A stretch of DNA of 64,000 bases from Carnobacterium mobile DSM 4848 (GCF_000744825.1 NZ_JQMR01000001.1:1054001-1118000), one strand, 5' to 3'. Positions 25,090 through 34,905 are shown, counted from the first letter of the stretch. A program made the numbers and translations. Notes: generated by a model from the sequence alone, not told the origin.

Positions 25090-26187
25090 ATGAAAAAACG
25101 TTTAGCTGATTTACAAGAATGGTTAAAAGAAACCCACACGGATGGCGTTTTTATTAATGACCCAGGAAGTATCGCTTATTTTAGCGGTTATGAAAGTGAT
25201 CCTCATGAACGGATCCTCGCTTTAGTTGTCTTTCCCTTTGCGGACCCGTTTCTATTTACCCCTTCTTTAGAAAAAGAAGATGCTAAGAATAGCGAATGGG
25301 GTTTTGAAGTCTATAGTTATTTAGATAACGAAGATCCTTGGACTAGTATTGCTGAAAAAATACGACAAAAAGGAACTCCTATCCACCGTTTTGCCATTGA
25401 AAAAACATTTTTAACCGTTGATCGTTATGAAAAGTTAGAAAAACTTTTTGAACAGGTTGAATTTATTGATACAACTGAAAAAATTCAACAAATGAAATTA
25501 ATTAAAACACCAGAAGAAATAGAACGGATGATAGAAGCAGGAAAATGGGCTGATACAGCTTTAGAAATTGGTTTTAATGCTATTAAAGAAGGGATTTCTG
25601 AACAAGAAATCGTCGCCGAAATAGAATACCAGCTAAAAAAACAAGGTATTAAAGAAATGAGCTTTGAGACCATGGTCCTTGCTGGAGACAATGCAGCTAG
25701 CCCACATGGTACCCCCGGTTCGCGAAAAATCCAAAAAGACGAACTGGTTCTTTTCGACTTAGGAGTTGTCTATCATGGCTATACAAGTGATGTTACTCGT
25801 ACGGCTGTATTTGGTACTCCTCCTAAAGAAGCTGAAGAAATTTATTCTGTTGTACTTAAAGCCTACCAAGCGGCTGTTGCAGCGGTAAAGCCTGGTATAA
25901 CTGCTGGGCAACTGGATAAAATTGCTCGTGATGTGATTACTGAAGCAGGTTATGGCCCTTACTTTACTCATCGTTTAGGTCATGGTTTAGGAAGCAGTGT
26001 ACATGAATACCCTTCTATCATGGAAGGCAGTGAGTTGATTATCCAAGAAGGTATGTGCTTCTCTATTGAACCTGGAGTCTATGTTCCAGGTGTTGCTGGT
26101 GTTCGGATTGAAGATTGCGTATATGTGACTAAAAATGGCTGTGAAGTTTTCACTCACACTCCAAAAACCTATACTTCTATCCTGTAA
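25090..26187 (+). CDS. pepQ: Xaa-Pro dipeptidase PepQ
   Basis: This 365-residue cytoplasmic M24-family metallopeptidase splits X-Pro dipeptides. The five metal ligands are visible: Asp in FDLGVVYHGY (near 224), Asp in TSDVTRT (near 235), His in HRLGHGLG (near 298), Glu in SIEPGVY (near 328) and Glu in RIEDCVYV (near 342). The N-terminal creatinase-like domain has usual length. The ribosome site is modest (AGTAGG). It is divergent from ccpA and ends at a strong terminator. Confidence 0.93.
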   Translation: MKKRLADLQEWLKETHTDGVFINDPGSIAYFSGYESDPHERILALVVFPFADPFLFTPSLEKEDAKNSEWGFEVYSYLDNEDPWTSIAEKIRQKGTPIHRFAIEKTFLTVDRYEKLEKLFEQVEFIDTTEKIQQMKLIKTPEEIERMIEAGKWADTALEIGFNAIKEGISEQEIVAEIEYQLKKQGIKEMSFETMVLAGDNAASPHGTPGSRKIQKDELVLFDLGVVYHGYTSDVTRTAVFGTPPKEAEEIYSVVLKAYQAAVAAVKPGITAGQLDKIARDVITEAGYGPYFTHRLGHGLGSSVHEYPSIMEGSELIIQEGMCFSIEPGVYVPGVAGVRIEDCVYVTKNGCEVFTHTPKTYTSIL

Positions 26188-26213
26188 AACAAAAAGTTCA
26201 TTAAGACAATAGC

Positions 26214-26250
26214 AAAACCGCCGAAAGCTTTAATTTCGGCGGTTTTTTGT
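26214..26250 (+). terminator. Terminator of pepQ
   Basis: A perfect 13-bp stem, AAAACCGCCGAAA with TTTCGGCGGTTTT, is followed by T's. Confidence 0.93.
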
Positions 26251-26315
26251 CTATTAACTTATTCATTTTCTAGATACTTCTATTAACGGATAAGCTAATA
26301 ACTTATTTGGATTTA

Positions 26316-27134
26316 TTAAATCCCAACGTTTGTATTCGTTGTTTTTTTATCTTTGGAATCAGAATCGCTCTTTCTTTGTTCAGTGCTGGTATTAACAGAA
26401 GATAACTTCTCATCTTCAGCAGCTTTTTCTTGGTCGTAAGTAAAGTCCATTGTATTTCTTTCAACTTCTTCTTTTAAAGAATCTGAGTCTAATTTAATCC
26501 CTGTTTGGAAGTCTTTTCCTTTTGTTTCATCTTTTTTTTTCATCGCTTCTTTTGAAGCATCTGCTGCTTTGTCTTTTACTTCATCTTTTGCATCCATTGC
26601 TGTTTCTTTTACATCCGATGAAGTATCTTTAACTTGTTCTTTTGCGTCTTTGGCTGCATCTTTTACATCTGAAGATGCTTCTTTAACTGATTGTTTCGCA
26701 TCTGCTGCAACATCAGCTGCTTTGTCTTTTGCATCTCCCATAGTTGAAGCAACATCTTCTTTTGCATCCGAAGCAACATCACCTAAATCAGATTTTACTT
26801 TATCGGTACTGTCCATTACTTCCTCGCGGATATTTTGTAGATTTTCTCCCACTTCTTTAGAAGTATGGCTTAATTGGTCTTTCATTTGAGAAGCTGTGTC
26901 CTTCAAACTAATTTTGATATCTTCTGATGCGTCTTTAGCAACATTTTTAATTTCTGATCCTTTTTCTTTGGCAATATCTGTATAATCTTTTGCAGTACCT
27001 TTAGCATTTGAAGCTTGTTGTGTTAAATCTTCGCGTAATTCTTTTCCTGATTTAGGAGCAAATAATAATGCTGCGATACTAGCTGTTGCTGCTCCGATAA
27101 TTGTTCCTAATAAAAAACCATTTTTCTTTGCCAT
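26316..27134 (-). CDS. YtxH-domain protein with LEA-like repeats
   Basis: This 272-residue protein starts with a YtxH-type membrane anchor (GFLLGTIIGAATASIAALLFAPKSG, residues about 5-29). It continues with about 150 residues of Lys/Asp/Ala amphipathic repeats of roughly eleven residues (for example VKDAAKDAKEQVKDTSSDVK), resembling late-embryogenesis-abundant proteins. The C-terminus is polar. Such proteins are general-stress, envelope-associated proteins of unknown mechanism. It follows the DUF948 gene in the same orientation, the usual ytxG-ytxH pairing. Confidence 0.85.
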   Translation of the reverse strand: MAKKNGFLLGTIIGAATASIAALLFAPKSGKELREDLTQQASNAKGTAKDYTDIAKEKGSEIKNVAKDASEDIKISLKDTASQMKDQLSHTSKEVGENLQNIREEVMDSTDKVKSDLGDVASDAKEDVASTMGDAKDKAADVAADAKQSVKEASSDVKDAAKDAKEQVKDTSSDVKETAMDAKDEVKDKAADASKEAMKKKDETKGKDFQTGIKLDSDSLKEEVERNTMDFTYDQEKAAEDEKLSSVNTSTEQRKSDSDSKDKKTTNTNVGI

Positions 27135-27192
27135 AGTTGATTTCTCCTCTTCTATATCTTTTTAGTTTGTCTACTGATTAATTTGTTTCTTT

Positions 27193-27615
27193 TTATTTAG
27201 ACTTGCGTTTACGATTCATATTTAAAGCTGTTTTACCTACTTTTGCAACCATACCTGACTTAACTGTTTTTTTCGTTGTACCTGTAACATGTTCTGCCAA
27301 GTTACGCGTTGAGGAATTCAAACTTGATACCGAAACTCCTAAATCTCCAATCGCTTGGAATACCGGATCTGTTTTACCCAATTTTCCGTTTACATCATCC
27401 AATGTTGTATTGGTTTTATTCAAGAGACCTTCAACTTCGATCAAAAGACTATCAGCGTCTTTAGTGATTACTTCGATGCTGGTATTTGCTTCTTTAACCG
27501 TTTTTGATACCTCTTCGATTACCTTTGTAACTTTTAATAATACCACAATTAGAAAAACGACTAATGCAGCAAACGCTATCGCAGCAATTAATGCTGCTAT
27601 TTCTCCACCTGTCAT
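27193..27615 (-). CDS. DUF948 (YtxG-like) membrane protein
   Basis: This 140-residue protein has one N-terminal membrane helix (IAALIAAIAFAALVVFLIVVLL, about 5-26). Behind it is a long helical region with heptad-like spacing, the DUF948 pattern. A basic tail ends RKRKSK. In bacilli ytxG-ytxH form an operon of the general stress response. Here ytxH follows after 58 bp, so co-transcription is likely. The molecular role is unknown. Confidence 0.85.
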   Translation of the reverse strand: MTGGEIAALIAAIAFAALVVFLIVVLLKVTKVIEEVSKTVKEANTSIEVITKDADSLLIEVEGLLNKTNTTLDDVNGKLGKTDPVFQAIGDLGVSVSSLNSSTRNLAEHVTGTTKKTVKSGMVAKVGKTALNMNRKRKSK

Positions 27616-27948
27616 CTTAATTCCTCACTTCCTCCAGTTTACTGGTTTATAATTTAGTGCACCTACAAGGAAAAAACTTCGCACTACGCTAAGCAATTCC
27701 TTAATTTAGAAACATTAAATCTTATTTCATGTTTAGAATACCATTAAATTTTTATCACTTCAAATAATATGATACCGATTACTAAAAAAACATGAAGTTG
27801 TCTCCTTTTCCTCTCAATCTAAAGGTACATCAAAAATATAGCTGAATCGTAAAAAAAAATGCTGGTTTATTTTCCTTTCTTTTGTTAATTTGTTATGATT
27901 AAAAATAGTTACTTAGTTTTTTTAAATTGTTAGCAAAGGAGTTTTACT
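27616..27948. other. Divergent intergenic region ytxG / mscS
   Basis: This is about 330 bp of AT-rich sequence between divergent genes. A TATGAT at 27894-27899 may be the -10 of mscS, with no good -35. I see no RNA structure, repeat or reading frame worth naming. Confidence 0.4.
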
Positions 27949-28845
27949 ATGGAGAACCAACTGGATAGTTCTGTTACGACAGAAGTAGTAAATTCCGTGG
28001 CAGAACAAACATCTTTTTTTATGAAATTTTGGCATGATATCAACTGGAATAGTATTTTAGCTACTGGTATCGCTAAAGCCATTCAAATTATTTTTTTCTT
28101 AATTGTTTTTTTGATTCTAAAAAAAATCGGTAACCTGTTTATCAATAAAACTTTTCAAAATTATCGCAAAAAGAAAGATATTTCTTTGAACCGGTTAGCT
28201 ACATTAGACCGCCTTACCCACAATCTTTTTAATTCAGTGATCGGTTTTTTTCTTGCTTACGCCCTTTTATCTGCAGTCGGTATTCCGGTTGGTACATTAC
28301 TTGCCGGTGCTGGTGTTATAGGTCTGGCTCTGTCTTTAGGTGCTCAAGGTTTTGTCAGTGATATTGTGAATGGTTTTTTCATTCTGCTTGAAAAGCAAGT
28401 AGATGTTGGAGACGTTGTTACACTTGATGAAGTATCTGGAACAGTTGTCGATGTTAATCTAAAAACAACTACTGTTAAAAGTTTTGATGGTACTTTAAAT
28501 TTCGTTCCAAATCGTTACATTACCATTGTCAGTAATAAATCAAGAGAAGACATGCGAGCTCAGATTGATATCCGTCTACTGCCCGATGTGGATATTATTA
28601 AGGTCAACACAATTATTGACCAAGTAAATCAACGATTAGTTCCGCTGCATCCAGAAATTACACAAGAGCCAAACAATTTAGGATTGATAGATATTGGGAA
28701 TGGGCATTTAGCTATTCGAATTATTATTTTTACGCTTAACGGCAGCCAATTTACTATTCAAAACATTTTTTTCCAAGAATACGTAACTGCGCTGACTGAA
28801 CAAGGAATCGAAATTCCATCTACTATTTTAAATTATCCATCTTAG
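27949..28845 (+). CDS. Small-conductance mechanosensitive channel (MscS family)
   Basis: This 298-residue membrane channel opens under hypo-osmotic stress to release solutes. It has three membrane helices, with the pore-lining TM3 in GTLLAGAGVIGLALSLGAQGFVSDIV (about 112-137), followed by the beta domain (VDVGDVVTLDEVSGTVVDVNLKTT). It resembles B. subtilis YkuT/YfkC-size channels more than the larger ones. A strong GGAG ribosome site precedes ATG 27949. It is monocistronic as far as visible. Confidence 0.9.
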   Translation: MENQLDSSVTTEVVNSVAEQTSFFMKFWHDINWNSILATGIAKAIQIIFFLIVFLILKKIGNLFINKTFQNYRKKKDISLNRLATLDRLTHNLFNSVIGFFLAYALLSAVGIPVGTLLAGAGVIGLALSLGAQGFVSDIVNGFFILLEKQVDVGDVVTLDEVSGTVVDVNLKTTTVKSFDGTLNFVPNRYITIVSNKSREDMRAQIDIRLLPDVDIIKVNTIIDQVNQRLVPLHPEITQEPNNLGLIDIGNGHLAIRIIIFTLNGSQFTIQNIFFQEYVTALTEQGIEIPSTILNYPS

Positions 28846-28933
28846 GATATGGTATAATCTTAAATTGGTAAGCTAAGCAGCCTTGTTTCAGTCAAAAGTC
28901 GCATAGACTTTTCTGACTCAAGGAAATAAACTA

Positions 28934-29035
28934 ATGTTATATTTGTTTTCTTTAAAGGAACTAACGGGCTTTTTCTATATGTTTCTGATGAGAATGATTC
29001 AAGTTGAAAAGAAACAGCCTAGTTTCTACGAATGA
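28934..29035 (+). CDS. Candidate small hydrophobic ORF upstream of ugtP (33 aa)
   Basis: A 33-codon frame starts at ATG 28934 behind AAGGA (9-base spacing) and ends 15 bases before ugtP. It begins MLYLFSLKELTGFFYMFLMR and ends in a charged KKQPSFYE tail, like a one-helix membrane peptide. It could be a translated leader coupled to ugtP or a small protein of lipid metabolism. AT-rich sequence produces such frames by chance, so support is limited. Confidence 0.3.
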   Translation: MLYLFSLKELTGFFYMFLMRMIQVEKKQPSFYE

Positions 29036-29050
29036 AAGGAATGGATAAAC

Positions 29051-30211
29051 GTGTTGAAATCCCCAAAAATTTTGCTTTTAACAGGAAGCTACGGCAACGG
29101 ACACCTTGAAGTCACTCGTGCTTTAGTTGCTGAACTTAATAAAAGGGGCATTACTGATATTGTCGTTTCTGACTTGTTCTATGAAGCTCATCCTATATTG
29201 ACTAATGTTACTAAGCAACTTTATCTTAAAAGTTTTACTAAAGGACAAAGTATTTATGGCTTTTTATATTATAATTCAGATGCACGGCTGACGGATTTCC
29301 GTATCGACCGTATTATTGATCGCTATGGCTATGTCCGCATCAATCAATTAATGAATACTTATAGCTTTGATGCCGTAATCAATACTTTCCCCATGCAAGC
29401 CTTGCCTATTTACAAACAAAAAAACAAACAAAACATTCCATTTGTAAATGTTTTGACTGATTTTTGTTTGCATTCACGTTGGCTCTCAAATGAAATCGAT
29501 CACTTTTTTGTTGCCTGTGATTCTTTAAAAGACGAATTAGTGGCATCTGAAATCAGTCCCGAAAAGATAACAGTTTCAGGAATACCAATCAAGGAACGGT
29601 TTTATCAACTCGGCATGGGTGAAGCTGATACTTTACAGAATGAGAACCAAACTAAACATTTAGTGGTCTCTGCCGGGGCATTTGGCGTCTTAAAAAAGCT
29701 TCCTAACTTGATTGAAGAACTGAGTTTTCAAGAAAATTTAACCATTACCGTTGTTTGCGGACAGAACAAAGAACTTTATGAGTTACTGACAGAGCAATTT
29801 AAATCCAAGCCTTTTATAACCATTTTAAGTTATGTTGAAGATATGGCAAATCTTATGAAACAAGCGGATATTATGGTTACTAAACCAGGCGGCATCTCGC
29901 TTTCTGAAGCTATTGCCCTTCAAACCCCGTTAATTTTAACACCTGCTGTACCAGGACAAGAATTAGATAATGCTAAATTATTCGAAAAAGAAGGTATGGC
30001 CATTATGACTCAGCAAGAAAGTGAGATTGTTCCTGCTGTTCTTCACTTATTAAAAAACCCAACAGCTGTAAGTGAACTAAAACAAAATATGAAAAAACAT
30101 TTTTATCCTTATGCTGCTGCTGTCATTATTGATAACGTCTTAACAACTATTGAAAAAAGTACTTCTTCAAAGGAGAACGATAATGAAAAAGAATTCATTA
30201 GTTATAGATAA
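29051..30211 (+). CDS. ugtP: Processive diacylglycerol glucosyltransferase (UgtP/YpfP type)
   Basis: This 386-residue GT28 enzyme adds glucose to diacylglycerol, making the glycolipid anchor of lipoteichoic acid. It has the MGDG-synthase-like N-terminus (LTGSYGNGHLEVTRAL, about 10-25), the NTFPM motif near 115 and the C-terminal nucleotide-sugar motif TKPGGISLSEAIA (about 279-291) and PAVPGQE near 302. The GTG start at 29051 follows AAAGGA. Its 3' end overlaps the flippase gene by 29 bp, as in the staphylococcal ypfP-ltaA pair. Confidence 0.92.
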   Translation: MLKSPKILLLTGSYGNGHLEVTRALVAELNKRGITDIVVSDLFYEAHPILTNVTKQLYLKSFTKGQSIYGFLYYNSDARLTDFRIDRIIDRYGYVRINQLMNTYSFDAVINTFPMQALPIYKQKNKQNIPFVNVLTDFCLHSRWLSNEIDHFFVACDSLKDELVASEISPEKITVSGIPIKERFYQLGMGEADTLQNENQTKHLVVSAGAFGVLKKLPNLIEELSFQENLTITVVCGQNKELYELLTEQFKSKPFITILSYVEDMANLMKQADIMVTKPGGISLSEAIALQTPLILTPAVPGQELDNAKLFEKEGMAIMTQQESEIVPAVLHLLKNPTAVSELKQNMKKHFYPYAAAVIIDNVLTTIEKSTSSKENDNEKEFISYR

Positions 30212-31331
30212 AGAATTTATTTTTTTACTTCTTTCATTAATGTTAATTGAATACGTACGCGCAGCTTACGTAATCAGTTACTTACCGGTTCAATCGGCTG
30301 TAGGCAATCGGTTTTCTGTTGCTTTTGTTGGTTTGGCAGTTAGCTTGCATTTCATCAGCGATGCTTTTTCCAATTTCCAAGTCGGCTTTTTAATGAATCG
30401 ATTTGGAGTTAAAAGAATTGTTTCTCTTTCTTTAGTGATGTGCTTGCTGGTATTGATTCTTGTACCTGTACTTCATTTTAATTCTTTCTCTGTTCTTCTT
30501 GCTGCTATCGTGCTGGGGTTAGGGGCTTGCCCAATTTGGATTATTGTTTTAGCTAAAGCAAGTAGCGGTGCACGAGGTTCCAATATGGGGTTGGTTTACT
30601 TTTGTTGGCTGGTAGGTATTGCTGGCGGAGTAATATTAATGAATTACTTAATGAATCTTTATTTGCTTTTTGCCTATTGGTTATTGCCTTTTTTAATTGT
30701 GGCAGCTTTTATTTTCTTTTACCTTTCTGGTGAACACCCTAATCCAGGAAAAGAAAATCAAACTTTTAAAGACATTCTAACGCAAGCCTTGACCGTGTTA
30801 AAAAGAAGCCGGAAAATACTGCCCGGTACACTGCTGCAAAGTATTGCTGTCGGAATGATGATTCCGATTTTACCTACATTTGTCTTACAAGACTTGCACT
30901 TTGAGTACAATTACTATACCTTATTGATTATGACCGCCGGGATAACGGCCGCTGTTTTGATGATTCCTTTAGGGCGTTTGACAGATTATTTAAAAACTAA
31001 AGGCATGTTTATTAGCGGTTTTGTTCTGTTCGGATCAGGTTTGATTTTATTGACAACTACTTCTTCTTTAAAATTTGTCTTTTTGATGGTAGTCGCGTTG
31101 GCGATTGCCTATACTACTTATTTGCCTTCTTGGAATGCATTTGTTGCTGGGAACATCCATCAAGACGACCAAAATGTAAGCTGGGGAATTATCTCTTCTT
31201 TTCAAGGTGTCGGAACTATGCTGGGCCCTATTATCGGTGGGTTGATCGCCACACTGGGAGCTAGTGTGACTATTATGATCAGCGGCATTTGCTTTATCGC
31301 TATGGCTCTATTTTACCTCATCGTTAAATAG
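30183..31331 (+). CDS. ltaA: Glycolipid flippase LtaA (MFS)
   Basis: This 382-residue major-facilitator protein with about twelve helices is proposed to flip the glucolipid anchor across the membrane for lipoteichoic acid synthesis. It resembles S. aureus LtaA in EYVRAAYVISY (Glu23, Arg26) and SLHFISDAFSNFQVGF (Asp near 60), the charged residues used for headgroup and proton coupling in that protein. I chose ATG 30183 because AAAGGAGAACGATA precedes it. It overlaps ugtP, indicating a joint pathway. Confidence 0.88.
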   Translation: MKKNSLVIDKEFIFLLLSLMLIEYVRAAYVISYLPVQSAVGNRFSVAFVGLAVSLHFISDAFSNFQVGFLMNRFGVKRIVSLSLVMCLLVLILVPVLHFNSFSVLLAAIVLGLGACPIWIIVLAKASSGARGSNMGLVYFCWLVGIAGGVILMNYLMNLYLLFAYWLLPFLIVAAFIFFYLSGEHPNPGKENQTFKDILTQALTVLKRSRKILPGTLLQSIAVGMMIPILPTFVLQDLHFEYNYYTLLIMTAGITAAVLMIPLGRLTDYLKTKGMFISGFVLFGSGLILLTTTSSLKFVFLMVVALAIAYTTYLPSWNAFVAGNIHQDDQNVSWGIISSFQGVGTMLGPIIGGLIATLGASVTIMISGICFIAMALFYLIVK

Positions 31332-31380
31332 AAAAAGCTAGCTAACAGGTTTTTAAACCTGTTAGCTAGCTTTTTCTATT
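31330..31380. terminator. Bidirectional terminator ltaA / cbpB
   Basis: A long, near-perfect stem, AAAAAGCTAGCTAACAGG with CCTGTTAGCTAGCTTTTT, lies between two convergent genes. Confidence 0.93.
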
Positions 31381-31383
31381 TCT

Positions 31384-31860
31384 TTAAACACATTCAACTT
31401 TACGTTTTACATCGTATTTATTTTCAAATTCATGCGCAATATGATTTGTGGCTTTAAGTATTTCGCTCCTCGTAACGATGCCAGTAAAACTGTCATCCTC
31501 ACTAGCTACACATACAAATGAATTTTGAACGAGTAAGTGAAGAACTTCTTCTAAGTCATATGGATTATTTATTACCGCAAAATCTGTTTGCATGACTTCA
31601 TCAACTCGTATATCACCTAATTTAGAAAATTCAATATCTTTAATACTGGTAATCGCATCGATGATCATTGACATTGAGATCAAGCCTTTAATTTTAAATT
31701 CTGCATCTAATACAGGAATAACATTGTATCCTATTTTGGTTAATACTAATAAAGCATGATCCAAGCGATTGGTCACTTGAATATGTGCTACACGCTCTGC
31801 TGGAATCAAAAAATTTTCTTGGTTTTCTAATAACATTTTTCCTATTTCTTTGCCTATCAT
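31384..31860 (-). CDS. cbpB: CBS-domain protein, cyclic-di-AMP-binding CbpB/DarB type
   Basis: This 158-residue protein is made of a tandem CBS pair (RVAHIQVTNRLDHALLVLTKIGYNVIPVLD, then VDEVMQTDFAVINN and FVCVASEDDSFTGIVTRSEIL). It matches Listeria CbpB and B. subtilis DarB/YkuL in size. In those species the c-di-AMP-free form stimulates the (p)ppGpp synthetase Rel and, in Bacillus, pyruvate carboxylase. No partner is adjacent. The ribosome site GAGGAAGGA is somewhat distant from ATG 31860. Confidence 0.85.
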   Translation of the reverse strand: MIGKEIGKMLLENQENFLIPAERVAHIQVTNRLDHALLVLTKIGYNVIPVLDAEFKIKGLISMSMIIDAITSIKDIEFSKLGDIRVDEVMQTDFAVINNPYDLEEVLHLLVQNSFVCVASEDDSFTGIVTRSEILKATNHIAHEFENKYDVKRKVECV

Positions 31861-31984
31861 GTCTACAAGATTCCTTCCTCTATAATGAACTCCACATTCA
31901 TTTTACGCGAAAACTCTAAAAATGGATAGTAAAACACCACTTATCCTCTTATTTTTGTTTGCCTCAGTTCTTTAAGAGGTTTTT

Positions 31985-32503
31985 TTATTTGGATCTGGTA
32001 AATGTACGCTTAAGTTCCACAATCGGTTGATGCAATCGATTGTAATACGTTACATGAACCAATTGACCGTCTGTTTCTACTAATGCGTATGTTTTAACTT
32101 TATGCGCGCCACGCGGCAATAAAATACTTCCTGGGTTTAGCACAAGGATGTTCTCAATCATTTCTACACCTAGTTCATGGGTATGGCCAAAAAAAGCAAA
32201 ACCTGCTTGAGCATTTTTTGCAGCTTGTACTAGTGTCTGCATTGAATTTTTGACATCATGTAAATGTCCATGCACCCACATAATCCGTTCTTTACCAATA
32301 GTTTCTACACGTTCAGTCAAATAAGACTGATCAAAGTCCGTATTGCCTTTGACGGGCATCATCTCTTGCCAAACCGAATCTGAAGCTTCCAACTCTGAAT
32401 CCCCACAATGGATCATTGCATCTACTTTTCCTTTATACTGTTTGATCAAATCAACTAAAACATCACGATCTCCATGATTATCACTGACAACTAGCACTTT
32501 CAT
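31985..32503 (-). CDS. YfcE/MJ0936-family metallophosphodiesterase
   Basis: This 172-residue calcineurin-like phosphoesterase has metal-binding motifs DNHGD (near 8-12), HCGDSE (near 38), GNTD (near 56), HGHLHD (near 82) and GHTHE (near 111). I chose ATG 32503, nine codons inside the longest frame, because GAGGTG lies six bases before it and the product then starts MKVLVVSDNHGD. The physiological substrate is unknown. It is the last gene of the murI / rph-rdgB cluster, the same order as in streptococci. Confidence 0.88.
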   Translation of the reverse strand: MKVLVVSDNHGDRDVLVDLIKQYKGKVDAMIHCGDSELEASDSVWQEMMPVKGNTDFDQSYLTERVETIGKERIMWVHGHLHDVKNSMQTLVQAAKNAQAGFAFFGHTHELGVEMIENILVLNPGSILLPRGAHKVKTYALVETDGQLVHVTYYNRLHQPIVELKRTFTRSK

Positions 32504-32513
32504 TTCCTTCACC

Positions 32514-33878
32514 TCATTTAATGATTTCATTTTCTATCCACTCGTCCCATACTTGTTCTAATTTTGCTAAAGCAATTGCCCGATGGCTGATTTTATTTTT
32601 TTCTGCTTCTGACAATTCGGCCATTGATTTTTCCTGAGCTGCTACATAAAATAATGGATCATAGCCAAAGCCATTTGCCCCACGAGGAACACCTAAAATT
32701 TTTCCTTCGACCTCTCCTTCAACAATTAAGCTGTCCTTTCCAGGATAAGCTAATGCCAAAGTGCAATGAAATTGAGCAGTTCTTTCTGCAGGTGGAAAAT
32801 CAGCCAATTCATGTAATAATTTTGCGTTATTTGCAGCATCACTCTTAGGTTCGCCGGCATATCTAGCTGAATATACGCCAGGTCTTCCTTCTAATGCATC
32901 GACTTTCAACCCAGAATCATCTGCCAGTACCATCATATTTAAGGTAGCAGCAATTGTTTCGGCTTTTAATAAGGCATTCTCGGCAAACGTTGTTCCTGTT
33001 TCTTCTACTTCAGGAATTTCTGGATAATCAAGCAGTGTTTTAACCAATAATCCTTTTTTTGCAAATAATGCTTCAAATTCGCGCGCTTTCCCAGGGTTTT
33101 TAGTAGCAATTAGAATAGTATCCGTCATAACCGGTGCTTGAATGGCTTTTTTCACTTTGCTTTCTTTAAGGGCTTGCGTTTGAATTTGGAATAATTCATT
33201 TAGCCCTTTTTTACCCAATTCCAACATTTCCATTAATTGATCAGTAGAAAATGTAGCTTCTTCTCCGGTACCTTGTAGTTCAGAAAACTCGCCGTTAGCT
33301 GTCATGACTAAATTCATATCAACTGCTGCTGAACTATCTTCTAGATAATCCAAATCCAAAACAGCTTCTCCTTGTTTTGTGATCCCTACACTGACAGCTG
33401 CTATATTTTCTTTAACAGGATCTTCCGTCAGTTGACCACTGTCCAGCAACGTTTGAATAGCCATTTTTAACGCAACAAAAGCTCCAGTGATGCTGGCCGT
33501 TCTAGTGCCGCCATCAGCCTGAATAACGTCACAGTCCACCGTGATGGCGCGCTCACCCAACTTCTCCAAATCAATAACAGAACGCAAAGAACGAGCAATC
33601 AGTCGTTGGATCTCCATGGTTCTTCCGGTTAATTTTCCTTTAGCTGCTTCACGAATTGTCCGCGTATTTGTCGCTCTAGGCAACATAGCATATTCTGCAT
33701 GGATCCACCCTTTTCCCTGTCCCCGCATAAAGGGCGGTACTTTAGGTTCAACAGTCGCATTGCAGATTACTTTTGTATCGCCAAAAGATACCAGCACAGA
33801 ACCTTCAGGGTGTTTTAAATAATTTGTTTCTATTGTCACTAAACGAAGCTCATCATTTTTTCGTGTATTTGTTCGCAT
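32514..33878 (-). CDS. rph-rdgB: Fused ribonuclease PH / XTP-dITP diphosphatase
   Basis: This 454-residue fusion joins RNase PH (about 1-240; [50 protein letters not shown]) to RdgB/HAM1 (about 253-454; [43 protein letters not shown]). RNase PH trims tRNA 3' ends phosphorolytically; RdgB removes non-canonical purine nucleotides. In most bacteria they are separate neighbouring genes, but fusions are known in some Lactobacillales. Both catalytic regions look intact. The gene lies between murI and the phosphodiesterase with short gaps. Confidence 0.93.
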   Translation of the reverse strand: MRTNTRKNDELRLVTIETNYLKHPEGSVLVSFGDTKVICNATVEPKVPPFMRGQGKGWIHAEYAMLPRATNTRTIREAAKGKLTGRTMEIQRLIARSLRSVIDLEKLGERAITVDCDVIQADGGTRTASITGAFVALKMAIQTLLDSGQLTEDPVKENIAAVSVGITKQGEAVLDLDYLEDSSAAVDMNLVMTANGEFSELQGTGEEATFSTDQLMEMLELGKKGLNELFQIQTQALKESKVKKAIQAPVMTDTILIATKNPGKAREFEALFAKKGLLVKTLLDYPEIPEVEETGTTFAENALLKAETIAATLNMMVLADDSGLKVDALEGRPGVYSARYAGEPKSDAANNAKLLHELADFPPAERTAQFHCTLALAYPGKDSLIVEGEVEGKILGVPRGANGFGYDPLFYVAAQEKSMAELSEAEKNKISHRAIALAKLEQVWDEWIENEIIK

Positions 33879-33905
33879 TTTTCTCCTCTATTCTAAACAA
33901 ATTTT

Positions 33906-34712
33906 TTATCCTAAAGTAATATGTTCTACAGCTAAATCATCCAGCTGCAACCATTCAGAAGCAATCGCATGAAACATTTGTGTCGAACCGGTTGTATAGA
34001 AATTGCGTTCTGCTTTTTCTTTATTTTGGCTATCCACAGCTAGGTTAAAATAATCTAGAATCGTACTTACTTCACTAACCGTTTCCGCACCTGAATCAAT
34101 CAATGTAACGGAGTCACCCAACGTATTTTGAATAATCGGACGCAATAAAGGATAATGTGTACAGCCTAGGATAAGCGTATCTAGCCCTTCATTTTTTAAT
34201 GGCCGCAATGTCTCGGCCACAACTTTTTTAGCGATGGCACTGCTGTATTCGTTGCTTTCAACTAATGGAACAAACTTAGGGCAAGCTAAGCTGGTAACAA
34301 GTGCTTTAGTGTCTTTCGAATGAATCATCTTTTTGTATTGATTGCTTTTAACTGTTCCTTCTGTTCCGATCACACCGATTCGATTAGTGTGAGTAGCCTT
34401 TATAGCTGCTCGACTTCCTGGCAAAATCACTCCAATAACCGGAATCGCAAGTTTTTTCTTAATGTCTTTTAACGCAGCTGCTGTTGCTGTGTTGCAGGCA
34501 ATCACGAGCATTTTAATATCTTTATCCAATAAAAAATGTGTCATTTCCCAAGTGAATTTTCTTACTTGATCTTCAGGTCTCGGACCATACGGGCATCTGG
34601 CAGTATCGCCGACATAATAAATGGATTCATTTGGCAATTGCCGCATAGCTTCTTTAACGACAGTCAATCCTCCTACACCTGAATCAATAAATCCTATTGC
34701 TTGTTTTTTCAT
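33906..34712 (-). CDS. murI: Glutamate racemase
   Basis: This 268-residue enzyme makes D-glutamate for peptidoglycan. The two catalytic cysteines are in [11 protein letters not shown] (Cys near 74) and LGCTHYPLL (Cys near 185), with the N-terminal [18 protein letters not shown] chose ATG 34712, nine bases after AAAGG; the longer frame would use a TTG abutting that site. It is the first gene of the cluster murI, rph-rdgB and phosphodiesterase. Confidence 0.95.
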   Translation of the reverse strand: MKKQAIGFIDSGVGGLTVVKEAMRQLPNESIYYVGDTARCPYGPRPEDQVRKFTWEMTHFLLDKDIKMLVIACNTATAAALKDIKKKLAIPVIGVILPGSRAAIKATHTNRIGVIGTEGTVKSNQYKKMIHSKDTKALVTSLACPKFVPLVESNEYSSAIAKKVVAETLRPLKNEGLDTLILGCTHYPLLRPIIQNTLGDSVTLIDSGAETVSEVSTILDYFNLAVDSQNKEKAERNFYTTGSTQMFHAIASEWLQLDDLAVEHITLG

Positions 34713-34905
34713 ATTTAACAACCTTTATTTAAAGTCAATTTTTTCTTATCTCTATCTTCGCTTTTTTTCAAGAAAAATTCAAGCACAATAAGAAAATACT
34801 TACTCTTTCTATTAAGTTCCGATAAGCATCCTAACAAAAAGATAGGCTTCTCTGTCATTCCACGTTATAATAGATTAGGAAAAACAGAGAGGTGAATAAA
34901 AACCA

